17,494 nt of DNA from Solidesulfovibrio magneticus (GTDB taxonomy: Bacteria > Desulfobacterota > Desulfovibrionia > Desulfovibrionales > Desulfovibrionaceae), in contig DLGG01000093.1 in the NCBI GenBank assembly GCA_002482565.1, positions 1 to 17,494 on the forward strand, given 5' to 3'. Of this stretch, positions 1-8,321 are shown in pieces. The number at the start of each line of letters is the position of its first letter. Position 1 is the first letter of the stretch. The translations under genes were made by a program, and so were the position numbers. The notes beneath the pieces are model-generated. The model was not told the DNA's origin. It ran no database searches and was given only the letters and a program-made list of their open reading frames with translations.

Positions 1-40
1 CCATGGGGTAAACATACAAGGCACTCTTCCCTCTTCTCCT

Positions 41-70
41 TCACCTCACCTCAACTCACCTCATTTCACC
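41..70. repeat. Three imperfect 10-bp tandem units across the osmC-like stop codon
   Basis: Units are tcacctcacc (41-50), tcaactcacc (51-60) and tcatttcacc (61-70). The heptamer tcacctc occurs at 41, 46, 56 and 66. On the minus strand these read GAGGTGA, which resembles the extended Shine-Dalgarno sequence, so the end of the OsmC-family gene carries a run of SD-like motifs before and after its TGA (61-63). Whether they serve a gene beyond the left edge cannot be seen. Positions 1-40 show no recognisable gene or terminator. Confidence 0.6.
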
Positions 71-444
71 TCTTCCACCACCACCGCCTTGCAGCCCAGG
101 GTCCGGCGCACCGGGCAGCTTCGGGCGGCGCGCAGGATGCGGCGGCGGTCGTCGTCCGTCAGATCGCCTTCAAGGGCAATGGCGCAGGCGTAGGCCGCCG
201 TTTCCGGGTCCGAGCGGTCAAGCGTCACGGTCACGGCGACGCCGGCCAGGGGAATGTCATGGCTGGCCGCGAACTTGGTCATGATCATGACCAGGCAGGA
301 GCCCAGAGCGGCTTCCAGCAGCTCATGGGGCCGAAAGCCCTGGCCAGCCCCGCCTTTGTCCGGGGTGGCGTCGCACAGGCCGGTGAATTGGCCGTTGCCA
401 AAGGCCACCTGCAACGGCGTGGGAAGTCCTCGGCATTGAATCAT
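61..444 (-). CDS. OsmC/Ohr-family protein
   Basis: This 127-residue protein belongs to the OsmC/Ohr fold, cytoplasmic thiol-dependent proteins of which some reduce organic hydroperoxides. The two family cysteines are visible: C50 in the helix segment HELLEAALGSC and C110 in SCPVRRTL. The length is close to the family norm of about 130-140. I start it at 444 because AAGGAGA sits at a proper distance upstream there. An in-frame start at 498 would run into the terminator of the upstream gene and lacks a ribosome site. It lies downstream of the M16 peptidase gene but is separated from it by a strong terminator, so it is probably transcribed separately, though I see no clear promoter. Subfamily (OsmC, Ohr or the YhfA-like group) cannot be settled, and peroxidase activity is an inference. 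Confidence 0.88.
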   Translation of the reverse strand: MIQCRGLPTPLQVAFGNGQFTGLCDATPDKGGAGQGFRPHELLEAALGSCLVMIMTKFAASHDIPLAGVAVTVTLDRSDPETAAYACAIALEGDLTDDDRRRILRAARSCPVRRTLGCKAVVVEEVK

Positions 445-496
445 ACGCCTGTCTCCTTTTCCTGTTTCTTGTCCCAATCGCCAGGCAATAGCCAGC

Positions 497-530
497 AAAA
501 AGCCCCTGCCGACAGTCGCCGGCAGGGGCT
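497..530 (-). terminator. Rho-independent terminator of the M16 peptidase gene
   Basis: A perfect 11-bp stem (501-511 with 520-530) closes an 8-base loop. In the leftward direction it is followed by five T (complement of 497-501). It lies 34 bases past the M16 peptidase stop codon. The plus-strand side has a run of four T, so it may work weakly in the other direction. Confidence 0.9.
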
Positions 531-563
531 TTTCCGAGGCTTTACACGGTTTGCACAGTCGCG

Positions 564-3188
564 TCAGGGCTTGACGCGGTAGATGTAGGCCTTTTCCGAC
601 AGCAGATACTTGCCGGCCAGTTCCTTGAGGGTTTCGGCCGAGACCTGCTGGGCCGCCTCGACCTGCTGCCGCTCGCGGTCCAGAGGCCAGCCCCGGGCCA
701 GGGTAGCAGCCGCTTCGCTGCTGCGGGCCTTGAGGCTTTGGCGCTCGCGGTAGTAATCGCCGGCCATGACGTTTTTGGCGCGAAGCATCAACTCGTCAGG
801 CAGCGACGTGGAGCCCAGCTGCTGCGCCACATCGGCAAAGCCGGTCCGGGCCGCCTCGGCCTTGTCCGGGGACGTGCCGATGTAAAAGGCCAGGAACCCG
901 GCCTGGGGCGACTGCCACAGGAAGGAGGTGACGGAATAACCGAGGTTTTCGCCGTCGCGAAGCCGGGTAAACAGCAGGCCGGACTGTCCGGCCAGGGTTT
1001 CGTTTAAAAGCATCAGGGCCGGGGTTTCCGGGGAATCGCTGCCGGGCACGGGGAAGATCATGAACAGATGTTCCTGGTTGCGCTCGGTGAGCGTGGCCGA
1101 ACCGTCCCTGGTCTGGCCCCAGGCCGGCACGGGGAAGGCGAAGGCCTTGGCCGGTCCGCTGGCCTTGGCCAGAGTTTCGGCCAGACGACGCACGGCGGCG
1201 GCGTCAAAATCGCCGCAAACGGCCATGACCCAGGGCATGGACTGCTGGTCCTTCCAGAAGCCGGCCACGTCCTTGGGCGTGAACTTGGCCACGGCGGCGG
1301 CTTGGCCAAGGCGCATGTAGCCGTAAGGGGAATCGCCGAACAAAAACGGGAAGATGCGCCGGAAGGCCAGGCCCATGGGCTCGTCTTCCTTGGCCTTGAT
1401 GGCGGCGAGCTGATCCTTGACGTCCCGGGCAATCTCGGCCGGGGCAAAGGCCGGCGTGGTCAACACCTCGGCCAAAAGGCCATACAGGTCGGCCTGGAAG
1501 CGGCTGGGGAAGCGCGCTCCGACCGAGAAGGAATCGCGGCCCGAGGCGGCCGAGATCGAAGCCGAACGGTCGGCCAGGAAGTCTTCCACGGCATTGGCCG
1601 AGCGCTTGGCCGTGCCGCTGGTCAGGCTGCTCGAAGCCAGTTCCGCCAGCCCCTGGCGATCCTTAGTCAAGAGGGCGTCGCCGCCGTTATAGACCATGGA
1701 GATGGAGACGTAGGGCAGGGTCGTATCGGGCAGCAGGACCAGGGTGCGGCCCTGGCCCAGAGACACGACTTCCGCGCCGGACTTGTCGGCGGCGGCGGCT
1801 GTGGCGGCCTCGGCCGTCTTGGCCTTGGGCCAGACGCGATTGGCCGTTTCCTCCAGGCCGACGGCGGTGACCACGGCTTCGTCGGCCTTGGGGACCAGGG
1901 CGGCCACGGTCAGGCGCTCGGGGCGAAAGGTGGCGGCGATGACGGCGTCCAGGCTCTTGCGGTCGACCAGTTGGACCGAGCGCAGATAGTTGGCCTCGCC
2001 GCCCGGCTCGTAGCCGTAGAATTGGAAGTAACCGGCTTTCATGGCCAGCCCGGAGAGCGTCTCCTTGGCCCCGAAAAGGCCGTCTTCGGCGTTGCGCTTG
2101 ACCCGCTCGATTTCCTTGTCGCTGAAGGACGCGCCGGACAGCTTGGCCAGATCGGCCAAAAGCCCCTGCCAGAAGGCGGCCACGTTCTTGGCGTCCAGGG
2201 TGGCGTCGATGATGAAAAGCCCGGATCGCTCCAGAGTCATGGCGGCGCAGGACACGTCGTCCACGAGCTGCTTGTCGTATTTGAAGGCGCGGTAGAGCCG
2301 GCTGGTCTCGTCGCCGGCCAAAAGCCCCGACAGGACGTCCAGGGCGGCCTCGTCGGCGCTGCGGATGGCCGGCATGGGGAAGGCGACCTGGAGGCGCACC
2401 TTGCCCCACTGGCCGTATTCCACCGCCACCGACTTCGCGAGCGTCACGGGAGCGGCATACAGTGCCGGCGGGGTCACGGTCCGGTCGTTTTGCAGGTCGC
2501 CGAAAAGCGCCCCGGCTTCCAGGAGCACCTCGTCAGCGCGCACCTTGCCGGCCACCACCAGCAGCATGGACTGGGGCTGGTAGCGCTCGGCCACGTAGTC
2601 GCGCAGGTCCTGGTCGGTGAAGCCCGAAACCGTCTCGGGATAGCCGATGACCGGCCGGCCGTAGCCCTGCCCCGGCCAGACCAGGCCCTGGGTCAGCTGG
2701 AACAGACGGCTGTCCGGGTCGTCACGGCCACGGGCGATCTCGGAGAGCACCACCTGCTTTTCGCCGTCCAGTTCGGACGGGTCGAATTTGGCCCCGAAGA
2801 TCATGTCCTTGACCACGTCCAGGCCCAGCCGCCAGCGCTCGGCCGGCAGATCGACCCGATAAATGGTGCTGTCAAAGCTTGTGGCCGCGTTGAGTTCGCC
2901 GCCCGCGCCCTCGATGTCCGAGGCCACCTGGCCGGCCGGCCGCTTTTGCGTGGACTTGAACACCATGTGCTCAAGCAGGTGGCTTAAGCCCGCCTGCTTG
3001 GGCGTCTCATAGGCGGAACCGGCATGGACAAAAAGCCGCACCGAAACCAAGGGGAACCGGTCGTCCTCAATGGTCATGACGGTAAGCCCGTTTTGGAGCC
3101 TGGCCACCTTGTGGGCGTCGGCCGCAAAGGCGGGCGTGGAAAGCGTCAGAACTACTGCGAAAAAAGAGAACAAAGTGCGCCAACGCAT
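564..3188 (-). CDS. Secreted two-domain M16 (insulinase/pitrilysin) zinc metallopeptidase
   Basis: An 874-residue M16-family peptidase, predicted to be exported to the periplasm. Residues 1-22 form a signal peptide with an AFA cleavage site before ADAHK. The inverted zinc motif HxxEH is H70-L-L-E73-H74, and the third ligand is E150 in VLSEIAR, at the usual spacing. A second M16 half starts near residue 480 and lacks HxxEH, as expected for the inactive C-terminal half of a full-length M16 clamshell enzyme. Members degrade peptides or short unfolded proteins; the substrate is unknown. The start is a choice between 3194 and 3188. AGAGGAG (3198-3204) is only three bases from the first ATG and nine from the second, so I prefer 3188. 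An in-frame start at 3290 would overlap the methyltransferase gene and bury the signal peptide. A terminator follows. Confidence 0.93.
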   Translation of the reverse strand: MRWRTLFSFFAVVLTLSTPAFAADAHKVARLQNGLTVMTIEDDRFPLVSVRLFVHAGSAYETPKQAGLSHLLEHMVFKSTQKRPAGQVASDIEGAGGELNAATSFDSTIYRVDLPAERWRLGLDVVKDMIFGAKFDPSELDGEKQVVLSEIARGRDDPDSRLFQLTQGLVWPGQGYGRPVIGYPETVSGFTDQDLRDYVAERYQPQSMLLVVAGKVRADEVLLEAGALFGDLQNDRTVTPPALYAAPVTLAKSVAVEYGQWGKVRLQVAFPMPAIRSADEAALDVLSGLLAGDETSRLYRAFKYDKQLVDDVSCAAMTLERSGLFIIDATLDAKNVAAFWQGLLADLAKLSGASFSDKEIERVKRNAEDGLFGAKETLSGLAMKAGYFQFYGYEPGGEANYLRSVQLVDRKSLDAVIAATFRPERLTVAALVPKADEAVVTAVGLEETANRVWPKAKTAEAATAAAADKSGAEVVSLGQGRTLVLLPDTTLPYVSISMVYNGGDALLTKDRQGLAELASSSLTSGTAKRSANAVEDFLADRSASISAASGRDSFSVGARFPSRFQADLYGLLAEVLTTPAFAPAEIARDVKDQLAAIKAKEDEPMGLAFRRIFPFLFGDSPYGYMRLGQAAAVAKFTPKDVAGFWKDQQSMPWVMAVCGDFDAAAVRRLAETLAKASGPAKAFAFPVPAWGQTRDGSATLTERNQEHLFMIFPVPGSDSPETPALMLLNETLAGQSGLLFTRLRDGENLGYSVTSFLWQSPQAGFLAFYIGTSPDKAEAARTGFADVAQQLGSTSLPDELMLRAKNVMAGDYYRERQSLKARSSEAAATLARGWPLDRERQQVEAAQQVSAETLKELAGKYLLSEKAYIYRVKP

Positions 3189-3273
3189 GGGCATGTGCTC
3201 CTCTGGCGGCGGTTGGAATAGCGGCATGAGGTAATGCTGATTGACGGACGCGAAGGATAGACAGGGCACTGCA

Positions 3274-4002
3274 TCAGTCGCTCTGGGCAACGATGGTGAC
3301 TAGCCCTCGTGTCATTTCCTCAACAACAATGACAAAACCAGCGTCCTTGAGCATCTCCACAACAACGGGTTGGCGCAAGCGCACCTTGCAATAGGCGCTT
3401 TTCTCCATGCCCCAGCCCGCAACCGTGCGATAATGGACGATATCGGTAACCGTGATGGCGTCTTCGTCGTAGTCCAAGAGACAAACGAAGTGAAAGTCGT
3501 CATCGCTGGCCACGGACAAAATGCGATCCGTGCCGGTCAAGGCCCGCTGCTGGTCGCGAAAGGTGAGGACCAAACGTGCCTTGGGCTCAAGCGAGGCGCG
3601 CAGCGCCGCCAAAAAGGATCCGATTTCCTGAAGCGAGCCTAGGTGGGCCAGGGTGTCGCCCATACAGACGGCCAGTTCGGCCGGCTCGCCGACCAAGGCC
3701 GCGACGTCGCGGATATCGCCAAGGACCGGAGTGACCTCACGTCCGGCCGCGCGCTGGGAAAGCTCCGCCACGAGAGTGGGAGAAAAGTCCACGGCCGTAA
3801 CCGAAAACCCCCGTTCGGCCAAAGGCAGGCTCTGAAACCCCGACCCCGCGCCCATATCCACCGCTCGCCCGGAAGTGCGGGGCGCGATCCCGAGACGGTC
3901 AAAAAGCGCCCCGTTTTCCGCGGCCTTGGCCTCAAAGCCCCCCATGGCCCGAGAATAATGGCGCGCCAACAACTGTTCATAATGCGTTTTGGCATCAAGC
4001 AT
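3274..4002 (-). CDS. Class I SAM-dependent methyltransferase, substrate unknown
   Basis: A 242-residue cytoplasmic protein of the Rossmann-fold methyltransferase class. Motif I is VDMGAGSG (residues 48-55), preceded by a helical N-terminus, and the acidic residue of motif II is D72 in TAVDFSP. A motif near residue 110 (CMGDTLAHL) fits the motif IV region. The start at 4002 is firm: a perfect AAGGAGGT lies five bases upstream. The ORF could be read open to 4236 but that part has no ribosome site and overlaps the radical SAM gene. The gene stands 139 bases after the radical SAM gene and 85 before the M16 peptidase. Its base composition is lower in GC than its neighbours: I count 29 of 60 at 3301-3360, against 46 of 60 at 5041-5100 in the next gene. 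That may mean later acquisition. The substrate cannot be named. Confidence 0.88.
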   Translation of the reverse strand: MLDAKTHYEQLLARHYSRAMGGFEAKAAENGALFDRLGIAPRTSGRAVDMGAGSGFQSLPLAERGFSVTAVDFSPTLVAELSQRAAGREVTPVLGDIRDVAALVGEPAELAVCMGDTLAHLGSLQEIGSFLAALRASLEPKARLVLTFRDQQRALTGTDRILSVASDDDFHFVCLLDYDEDAITVTDIVHYRTVAGWGMEKSAYCKVRLRQPVVVEMLKDAGFVIVVEEMTRGLVTIVAQSD

Positions 4003-4141
4003 CTTCGACCTCCTTCCATCTATCCGTTCCTCATAGGAATCAACCGTATGCGGTCCCCGGCAAAGCCAGGATTCCCCTTGGACGAACGATGCCCGAAGGC
4101 AAGGTGCGAGCTTTTGGCAGGAAAGGGAACTTAAAAAAGCT

Positions 4142-6691
4142 TCACGAAAGGGGGAAAAAACCGCCGTCGGCAAAGGAGACGTTGGTCTTTCGCAAGTCGT
4201 AGCGCCCCCGGACAAGCCCGGGACAGACCGCTTCAACCAGACGCAAGGGGCTTAAATAGGTCTCGGAAAAATCGCAAGAAAAGCGCACGCGACCAGGGCC
4301 GGCCGGCAGCACGCCGCGCACCACGGTCTTGGCGTCGAGGGTGCGCGGCCCTTTCTTGGATTCCCAGGTCACGGGGAAGGCGGCGGCCGCCTCGAAAGCT
4401 TCAAAGCCCTGGCGGCAGGCCTCGGCCTGCTCGTCCGGCACGGTCAGCTCAAAGGTTTCAATCACCGGATGGGCGACCTTGCGCCCTCCGGCCAGCTCAT
4501 CCACCCCGACCACGGTCAAGCCCTCGGGCAAATTGGGGTTCAGGCGCGCGACGAATTCCTCGGGCGCAATGGGTTCGCGCAGGAAAAGCCCCATCCATTC
4601 GGCCCGGCTGGACACGCCCACGGGCAAGGCCCGGCCAAAGGAAATCTGGGGCAACGGGTGGTAGCCGGCCGAGAAGCTCGGCTTGAGTCCGGCCCGGCGC
4701 AGGGAGCGTTCGATGACCCGGCCAAGCTCCAGTTGGCTCAGGTAGATGGCGCTGCCCTCCTTGGCGTACCAGACCCGGAAATGGGCGGCCTTGCGGGTGA
4801 GGTCTTCCCGGGGCGGGGCCGGCGGCGCGGCCACGGCCTCGCACTCCAGGGCCGGCCGGTTGAGGCGGGGCTTGATCACCGTCTCGGCGGTCAAGGAACT
4901 CTTGCGGCCGGCGTCGTTGCATACGCCGCAGCCGGTGCAGTCGCCAAAACGGCAGTCGGCCGTCACCGTGCCGGACAGCGCCCGCTTGCGCTCCAGGCGC
5001 AGGTAAGCCGGCGACACGCCGCAGGACAGGTGGTCCCAGGGCAGCGGCTTGTCCACCGGGCGCTCGGCCAGCCAGTCGGCCGGATCAAGCCCGGCCTCGG
5101 CGAAAATCTCCAGCCACGGGGCCAGGGAAAAGCGGTCCACCCAGGAGCAGAAAAGCGCCCCCTTTTTCCAGCCGGCCTCGACCACGGGGGCCAGCTCTCG
5201 GCCAGCCCGGGAGAACACGCCTTCGAGAAAGCTCATTTCCGGCTCGTGCCAGCGCAGGGTCAGCCGGCGGTCGCTGGCGAAAAGCTCGCGCAAATAGCCC
5301 ACCCGGGCGCGAATCTGCTCCAGGCTGATCTGGCCGTGCCACTGAAACGGCGTGTGGGGCTTGGGCACGAAGGGCGAGATGGCCGCCGTGACCTGCAGGC
5401 GCTTGGCGCCCTTGGGCGCTTGGGCCAGCACTTTCTTGGCCAGCTCGAAAATGCCCTGGACGTCTTCCTCGGTTTCGGTGGGCAGCCCGATCATGAAGTA
5501 GAGCTTCACCTGCTGCCAGCCGTGTTCGAACAGGCGCGAGGCATGGGAGAGGATGTCTTCCTCGGTGATGCCCTTGTTGATGACGTCGCGCAGGCGCTGG
5601 GTGGCGGCCTCCGGGGCCATGGTGGCTCCAGTGCGGCGGATGCCGGCCATCATGTCGAGGATGGAATCGGACAACGTGCCGGCCCGCAACGACGGCAAGG
5701 ACACGGCCACCTGCTCGCGGCGGCAGCGGTCGATGCTCTGGGCGAAAAGGCTTTCCAGGGCCGAAAAATCGCCGGTGGACAGGGAGAGGAAGGACAGCTC
5801 CTCGTAGCCGGTGCGGCAAAGGCCCTCGCCGACCAGGGCTTCGAGGGTCGAAAGGCTTCGTTCGCGCACCGGGCGGTAGACCATGCCGGCGTGGCAGAAG
5901 CGGCAACCGCGCGTGCAGCCCCGGGCGATTTCGACGGAGAGGCGGTCATGGACGGCCTGGGCAAAGGGCACCACCTGGCAGGCCGGGAACGGGGCCGCAT
6001 CCAGATCGGCCACGATGGCCTTGTCTACCCGCTCGTAGCCGGGAAGCAGGCTTCGCACTCCGGTTTCGGGGTCGAACTCGAAAAATTCCGGCACGTAAAA
6101 GCCGGGCATGGCGGCCAGGGTCTCCAGGAGCTGGCGGCGGTCCGCCCCGCTCTCCCGGGCGGCGGCTACGGCTTCGAGCAGATCGACGATGGCTTTTTCG
6201 CCGTCGCCAAGGACCATGACATCGAAAAACGGGGCCATGGGCTCGGCGTTAAAAGCGCAGCCGCCGCCGGCCACCACCAGGGGACAGCCGCCCTGCCCGG
6301 CCCGCTCGGCGGCCCGAAAAGGAATGCCGGCCAGATCGAGCAGGTGCAGCACGCTGGTGTAGCACAGCTCGTGGGTCAGGTGAAAAGCCACCACGTCGCA
6401 GGCGGCAAGGGGGGTGTCGGACTCCAGGCAGGCCAGCTTGGTTCCCGTCTCGCGCATGACGGCCACGGCGTCGTCGGCCGGAGCAAAGACACGCTCGGCG
6501 GCCAGACCCTCGACCCGGTTGACGGCTTCATACAGGATGCGCCCGCCGACGTAGGACATGCCGACTTCATAGAAATCCGGGAAGGCCAGGGCCAGGCGGG
6601 CGCGCACGGTGGACGAGTCCTTGGCCGTGCGGCCCCATTCGCCGCCGAGGTACTGGGTGGGCTTTTGGATACGGGAAACGAGCTCGCGCAT
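4142..6691 (-). CDS. Fused TIGR03960 B12-type radical SAM protein with C-terminal TIGR03936/DUF2344 domain
   Basis: An 849-residue cytoplasmic protein. The N-terminal 230 residues resemble the cobalamin-binding-like region seen in B12-type radical SAM proteins. The radical SAM cluster motif is C259-x3-C263-x2-C266 in a segment beginning EIARGC. A second, family-typical cysteine group, C580-x4-C585-x2-C588-x2-C591, could bind another iron-sulfur cluster or zinc. From about residue 636 the protein continues into the radical SAM-linked domain (TIGR03936, DUF2344), with the hallmark LSQLELGRVIERSLRRAG and SAGYHPLPQISFGRALP. In many bacteria the two parts are separate neighbouring genes, so this is the fused form. 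The reaction is unknown; an RNA- or protein-modifying role is often guessed. The start at 6691 has CGGAG eight bases upstream; the in-frame start at 6793 would run back through the preceding terminator. Confidence 0.93.
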   Translation of the reverse strand: MRELVSRIQKPTQYLGGEWGRTAKDSSTVRARLALAFPDFYEVGMSYVGGRILYEAVNRVEGLAAERVFAPADDAVAVMRETGTKLACLESDTPLAACDVVAFHLTHELCYTSVLHLLDLAGIPFRAAERAGQGGCPLVVAGGGCAFNAEPMAPFFDVMVLGDGEKAIVDLLEAVAAARESGADRRQLLETLAAMPGFYVPEFFEFDPETGVRSLLPGYERVDKAIVADLDAAPFPACQVVPFAQAVHDRLSVEIARGCTRGCRFCHAGMVYRPVRERSLSTLEALVGEGLCRTGYEELSFLSLSTGDFSALESLFAQSIDRCRREQVAVSLPSLRAGTLSDSILDMMAGIRRTGATMAPEAATQRLRDVINKGITEEDILSHASRLFEHGWQQVKLYFMIGLPTETEEDVQGIFELAKKVLAQAPKGAKRLQVTAAISPFVPKPHTPFQWHGQISLEQIRARVGYLRELFASDRRLTLRWHEPEMSFLEGVFSRAGRELAPVVEAGWKKGALFCSWVDRFSLAPWLEIFAEAGLDPADWLAERPVDKPLPWDHLSCGVSPAYLRLERKRALSGTVTADCRFGDCTGCGVCNDAGRKSSLTAETVIKPRLNRPALECEAVAAPPAPPREDLTRKAAHFRVWYAKEGSAIYLSQLELGRVIERSLRRAGLKPSFSAGYHPLPQISFGRALPVGVSSRAEWMGLFLREPIAPEEFVARLNPNLPEGLTVVGVDELAGGRKVAHPVIETFELTVPDEQAEACRQGFEAFEAAAAFPVTWESKKGPRTLDAKTVVRGVLPAGPGRVRFSCDFSETYLSPLRLVEAVCPGLVRGRYDLRKTNVSFADGGFFPLS

Positions 6692-6742
6692 GGATGGTCT
6701 CCGGCCGGCAAAAGGCCGGGGGGTCGTGGCTGGGCGGCCAGG

Positions 6743-6788
6743 AAAAAAGACGCGCCGCCGCCGGGAAGCTCCCTTACGCGGCGGCGCG
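6743..6788 (-). terminator. Strong terminator of the Sm-like protein gene
   Basis: A perfect 11-bp GC-only stem (6751-6761 with 6778-6788) encloses a loop that itself can fold as GGGA/TCCC. In the leftward direction it is followed by TCTTTTTT (complement of 6743-6750). It begins ten bases after the stop codon of the Sm-like gene. It therefore separates that gene from the radical SAM gene, whose own promoter I could not identify. Confidence 0.92.
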
Positions 6789-6797
6789 GACAAAAAC

Positions 6798-7145
6798 CTA
6801 TTTCTTGAGCAGATTCGAAATGTTGCCGCCCTTGCCGGCCAGGGACGACAGATTCTTGAGGTCGCCTGTGGTGGACAGGGTCAGGTTGCTCGTGGCCTCC
6901 AGGTAGCGGGTCTGGAGCTCGTCGGGAAACTTCTTGAACTGGTAGAGAATATGCGCGCCGTCGATCTCGCCCCCGATCTCGGTCTCGAAGGGGTAGCCAA
7001 AGGGCAAAAGCATCATCTGCACGCCCTGCTGGGAGGGAATGGTCTGCAGCAGCGCGATTTCGGTGAGCTTGTTGGCGGCTTCGTCCCATTTGCCAAGGAC
7101 GGTTTCGCCGTTGATGAGTTTGACCAGTCGGATGTCGTAAGCCAT
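6798..7145 (-). CDS. Small Sm-like (LSm-type) protein, function unknown
   Basis: A 115-residue protein with no signal peptide or membrane segment. Residues 5-85 read like an Sm fold: an N-terminal strand pair IRLVKLINGETVLGKW (Sm1-like, with the conserved N-G-E turn), then a short strand ending in LLQTIPS, an aliphatic strand MMLLPFGYP, and a last strand IDGAHILYQF. This pattern recalls the Sm-like proteins described from cyanophage-type sequences rather than Hfq: the Hfq Sm2 signature (Y/F-KH) is absent. The last 25 residues (from about LTLSTTGDLKN) form a Gly/Ser/Leu tail ending KK. The start at 7145 has AAGGAG at good spacing, and a strong terminator follows, so it is a defined gene. A role in RNA binding is inference from the fold guess only. 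It lies 84 bases after gmd. Confidence 0.8.
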   Translation of the reverse strand: MAYDIRLVKLINGETVLGKWDEAANKLTEIALLQTIPSQQGVQMMLLPFGYPFETEIGGEIDGAHILYQFKKFPDELQTRYLEATSNLTLSTTGDLKNLSSLAGKGGNISNLLKK

Positions 7146-7187
7146 GGGGCATTCTCCTTGATGTCCGGCGCTTGCACGCCAGGCGTT

Positions 7188-7216
7188 GAAATCGATACGG
7201 CTTCGGCCTTTGTCAA
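7188..7216 (-). promoter_or_regulatory. Candidate promoter of the Sm-like gene with hairpin at its -35
   Basis: On the minus strand a perfect -35 hexamer TTGACA lies at 7216-7211, but the -10 at 17 bases (GATTTC) or nearby spacings is poor. The -35 is inside a 7-4-7 hairpin (7204-7221, CGGCCTT/AAGGCCG) located eight bases past the gmd stop, with no T-run. The hairpin could end or stabilise the gmd transcript. Either the Sm-like gene has a weak or regulated promoter here, or it is read through from gmd. Confidence 0.35.
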
Positions 7217-7229
7217 GGCCGGCCGGACA

Positions 7230-8321
7230 CTATTCGTTGAGGTCGAAGACGGCGAATCCCTGGCTTTTGCACAGCGCGTCGCGCTCGGCGTCGCGCAGGT
7301 CGGCGCGCACCATTTCCGTGACCATCTCTTCCAGGGTGATCTTGGGCACCCAGCCCAGGCGCTCCCGGGCCTTGGTGGGGTCGCCAAGCAGCGTCTCCAC
7401 CTCGGTGGGGCGGAAATAGCGCGGGTCCACGGCCACCAGGCAGGCGCCGGTCTTGGCGTCGTAGCCCTTCTCGTCGGCCCCCGTGCCTTCGAAACGGATG
7501 GAGATGCCCAGTTCGGCGGCGGCCATCTTGACGAAATCGCGCACGGAATGTTGGCGGCCGGTGGCGATGACGAAATCGTCCGGGGCGTCCTGCTGGAGCA
7601 TGAGCCACTGCATCTCGACGTAGTCCTTGGCGTGGCCCCAGTCGCGAAGGGCGCTCATGTTGCCGAGGTAGAGGCAGTCCTGGAGACCCAGCTTGATGCG
7701 GGCCATGGCCCGGGTGATCTTGCGGGTGACGAAGGTCTCGCCGCGAAGGGGCGACTCGTGATTGAAAAGGATGCCGTTGCAGGCGTACATGCCGTAGGCC
7801 TCACGGTAATTGACCGTGATCCAATAGGCGTAGAGCTTGGCCACGGCGTAGGGGCTTCGCGGATAAAAGGGCGTTTTCTCGGTCTGGGGCGTCTCCACGA
7901 CCTGGCCGTAGAGTTCCGAGGTGGAGGCCTGGTAGAAGCGGGTATGCTTCTCCATGCCCAGGATGCGCACGGCCTCAAGCAGGCGCAACGTACCCAGGGC
8001 GTCCACGTCGGCGGTGTATTCCGGGGATTCGAAGGACACCTTGACGTGGCTCTGGGCGGCCAGGTTGTAGATCTCGTCCGGGCGGACCTGTTGGATGATG
8101 CGAATGAGGTTGGTCGAATCGCTCAGGTCGCCGTAGTGGAGCGTGAACTTGCGGCCGATGTCGTGGGGATCGCGGTAGAGATGGTCGATGCGCTGGGTGT
8201 TGAAAAGGGAGGCCCGGCGTTTGATGCCATGGACTTCATACCCCTTTTTGAGCAGCAGTTCGGCCAGATAGGCCCCGTCCTGGCCGGTGATGCCGGTAAT
8301 GAGCGCGACTTTGCCTTTCAT
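7230..8321 (-). CDS. gmd: GDP-mannose 4,6-dehydratase
   Basis: A 363-residue cytoplasmic short-chain dehydrogenase that converts GDP-mannose to GDP-4-keto-6-deoxymannose, the precursor of GDP-fucose, GDP-rhamnose and related surface sugars. The NADP-binding motif is G10-x2-G13-x2-G16 (GITGQDG). The KRRASLFNTQRIDHLY stretch at 34-49 carries the Arg residues that hold the NADP phosphate in this family. The catalytic set is T134 and E136 (STSELYG) with Y158-x3-K162 (YAVAK). Length and motifs match characterised GMD enzymes. The ATG at 8321 overlaps the TGA of the upstream paralogue (ATGA), so the two are co-translated. AGGAGA lies about ten bases upstream. The product probably enters an O-antigen or capsule pathway, but the later enzymes are not in this window. 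Confidence 0.95.
   Translation of the reverse strand: MKGKVALITGITGQDGAYLAELLLKKGYEVHGIKRRASLFNTQRIDHLYRDPHDIGRKFTLHYGDLSDSTNLIRIIQQVRPDEIYNLAAQSHVKVSFESPEYTADVDALGTLRLLEAVRILGMEKHTRFYQASTSELYGQVVETPQTEKTPFYPRSPYAVAKLYAYWITVNYREAYGMYACNGILFNHESPLRGETFVTRKITRAMARIKLGLQDCLYLGNMSALRDWGHAKDYVEMQWLMLQQDAPDDFVIATGRQHSVRDFVKMAAAELGISIRFEGTGADEKGYDAKTGACLVAVDPRYFRPTEVETLLGDPTKARERLGWVPKITLEEMVTEMVRADLRDAERDALCKSQGFAVFDLNE

Noticed and set aside
1068..2987. 639-codon open frame on the plus strand
   Set aside because: It lies entirely opposite the M16 peptidase gene, which has clear motifs. Its translation is Gly/His/Gln-rich without any recognisable domain, typical of antisense frames in GC-rich DNA.
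6705..6719. Short CCGGC/GCCGG hairpin near the radical SAM ribosome site
   Set aside because: Only five pairs, in GC-rich DNA where such repeats arise by chance.
4469..6808. 779-codon open frame on the plus strand
   Set aside because: Opposite the radical SAM gene; low-complexity Gly/Ala/His translation with no domain.
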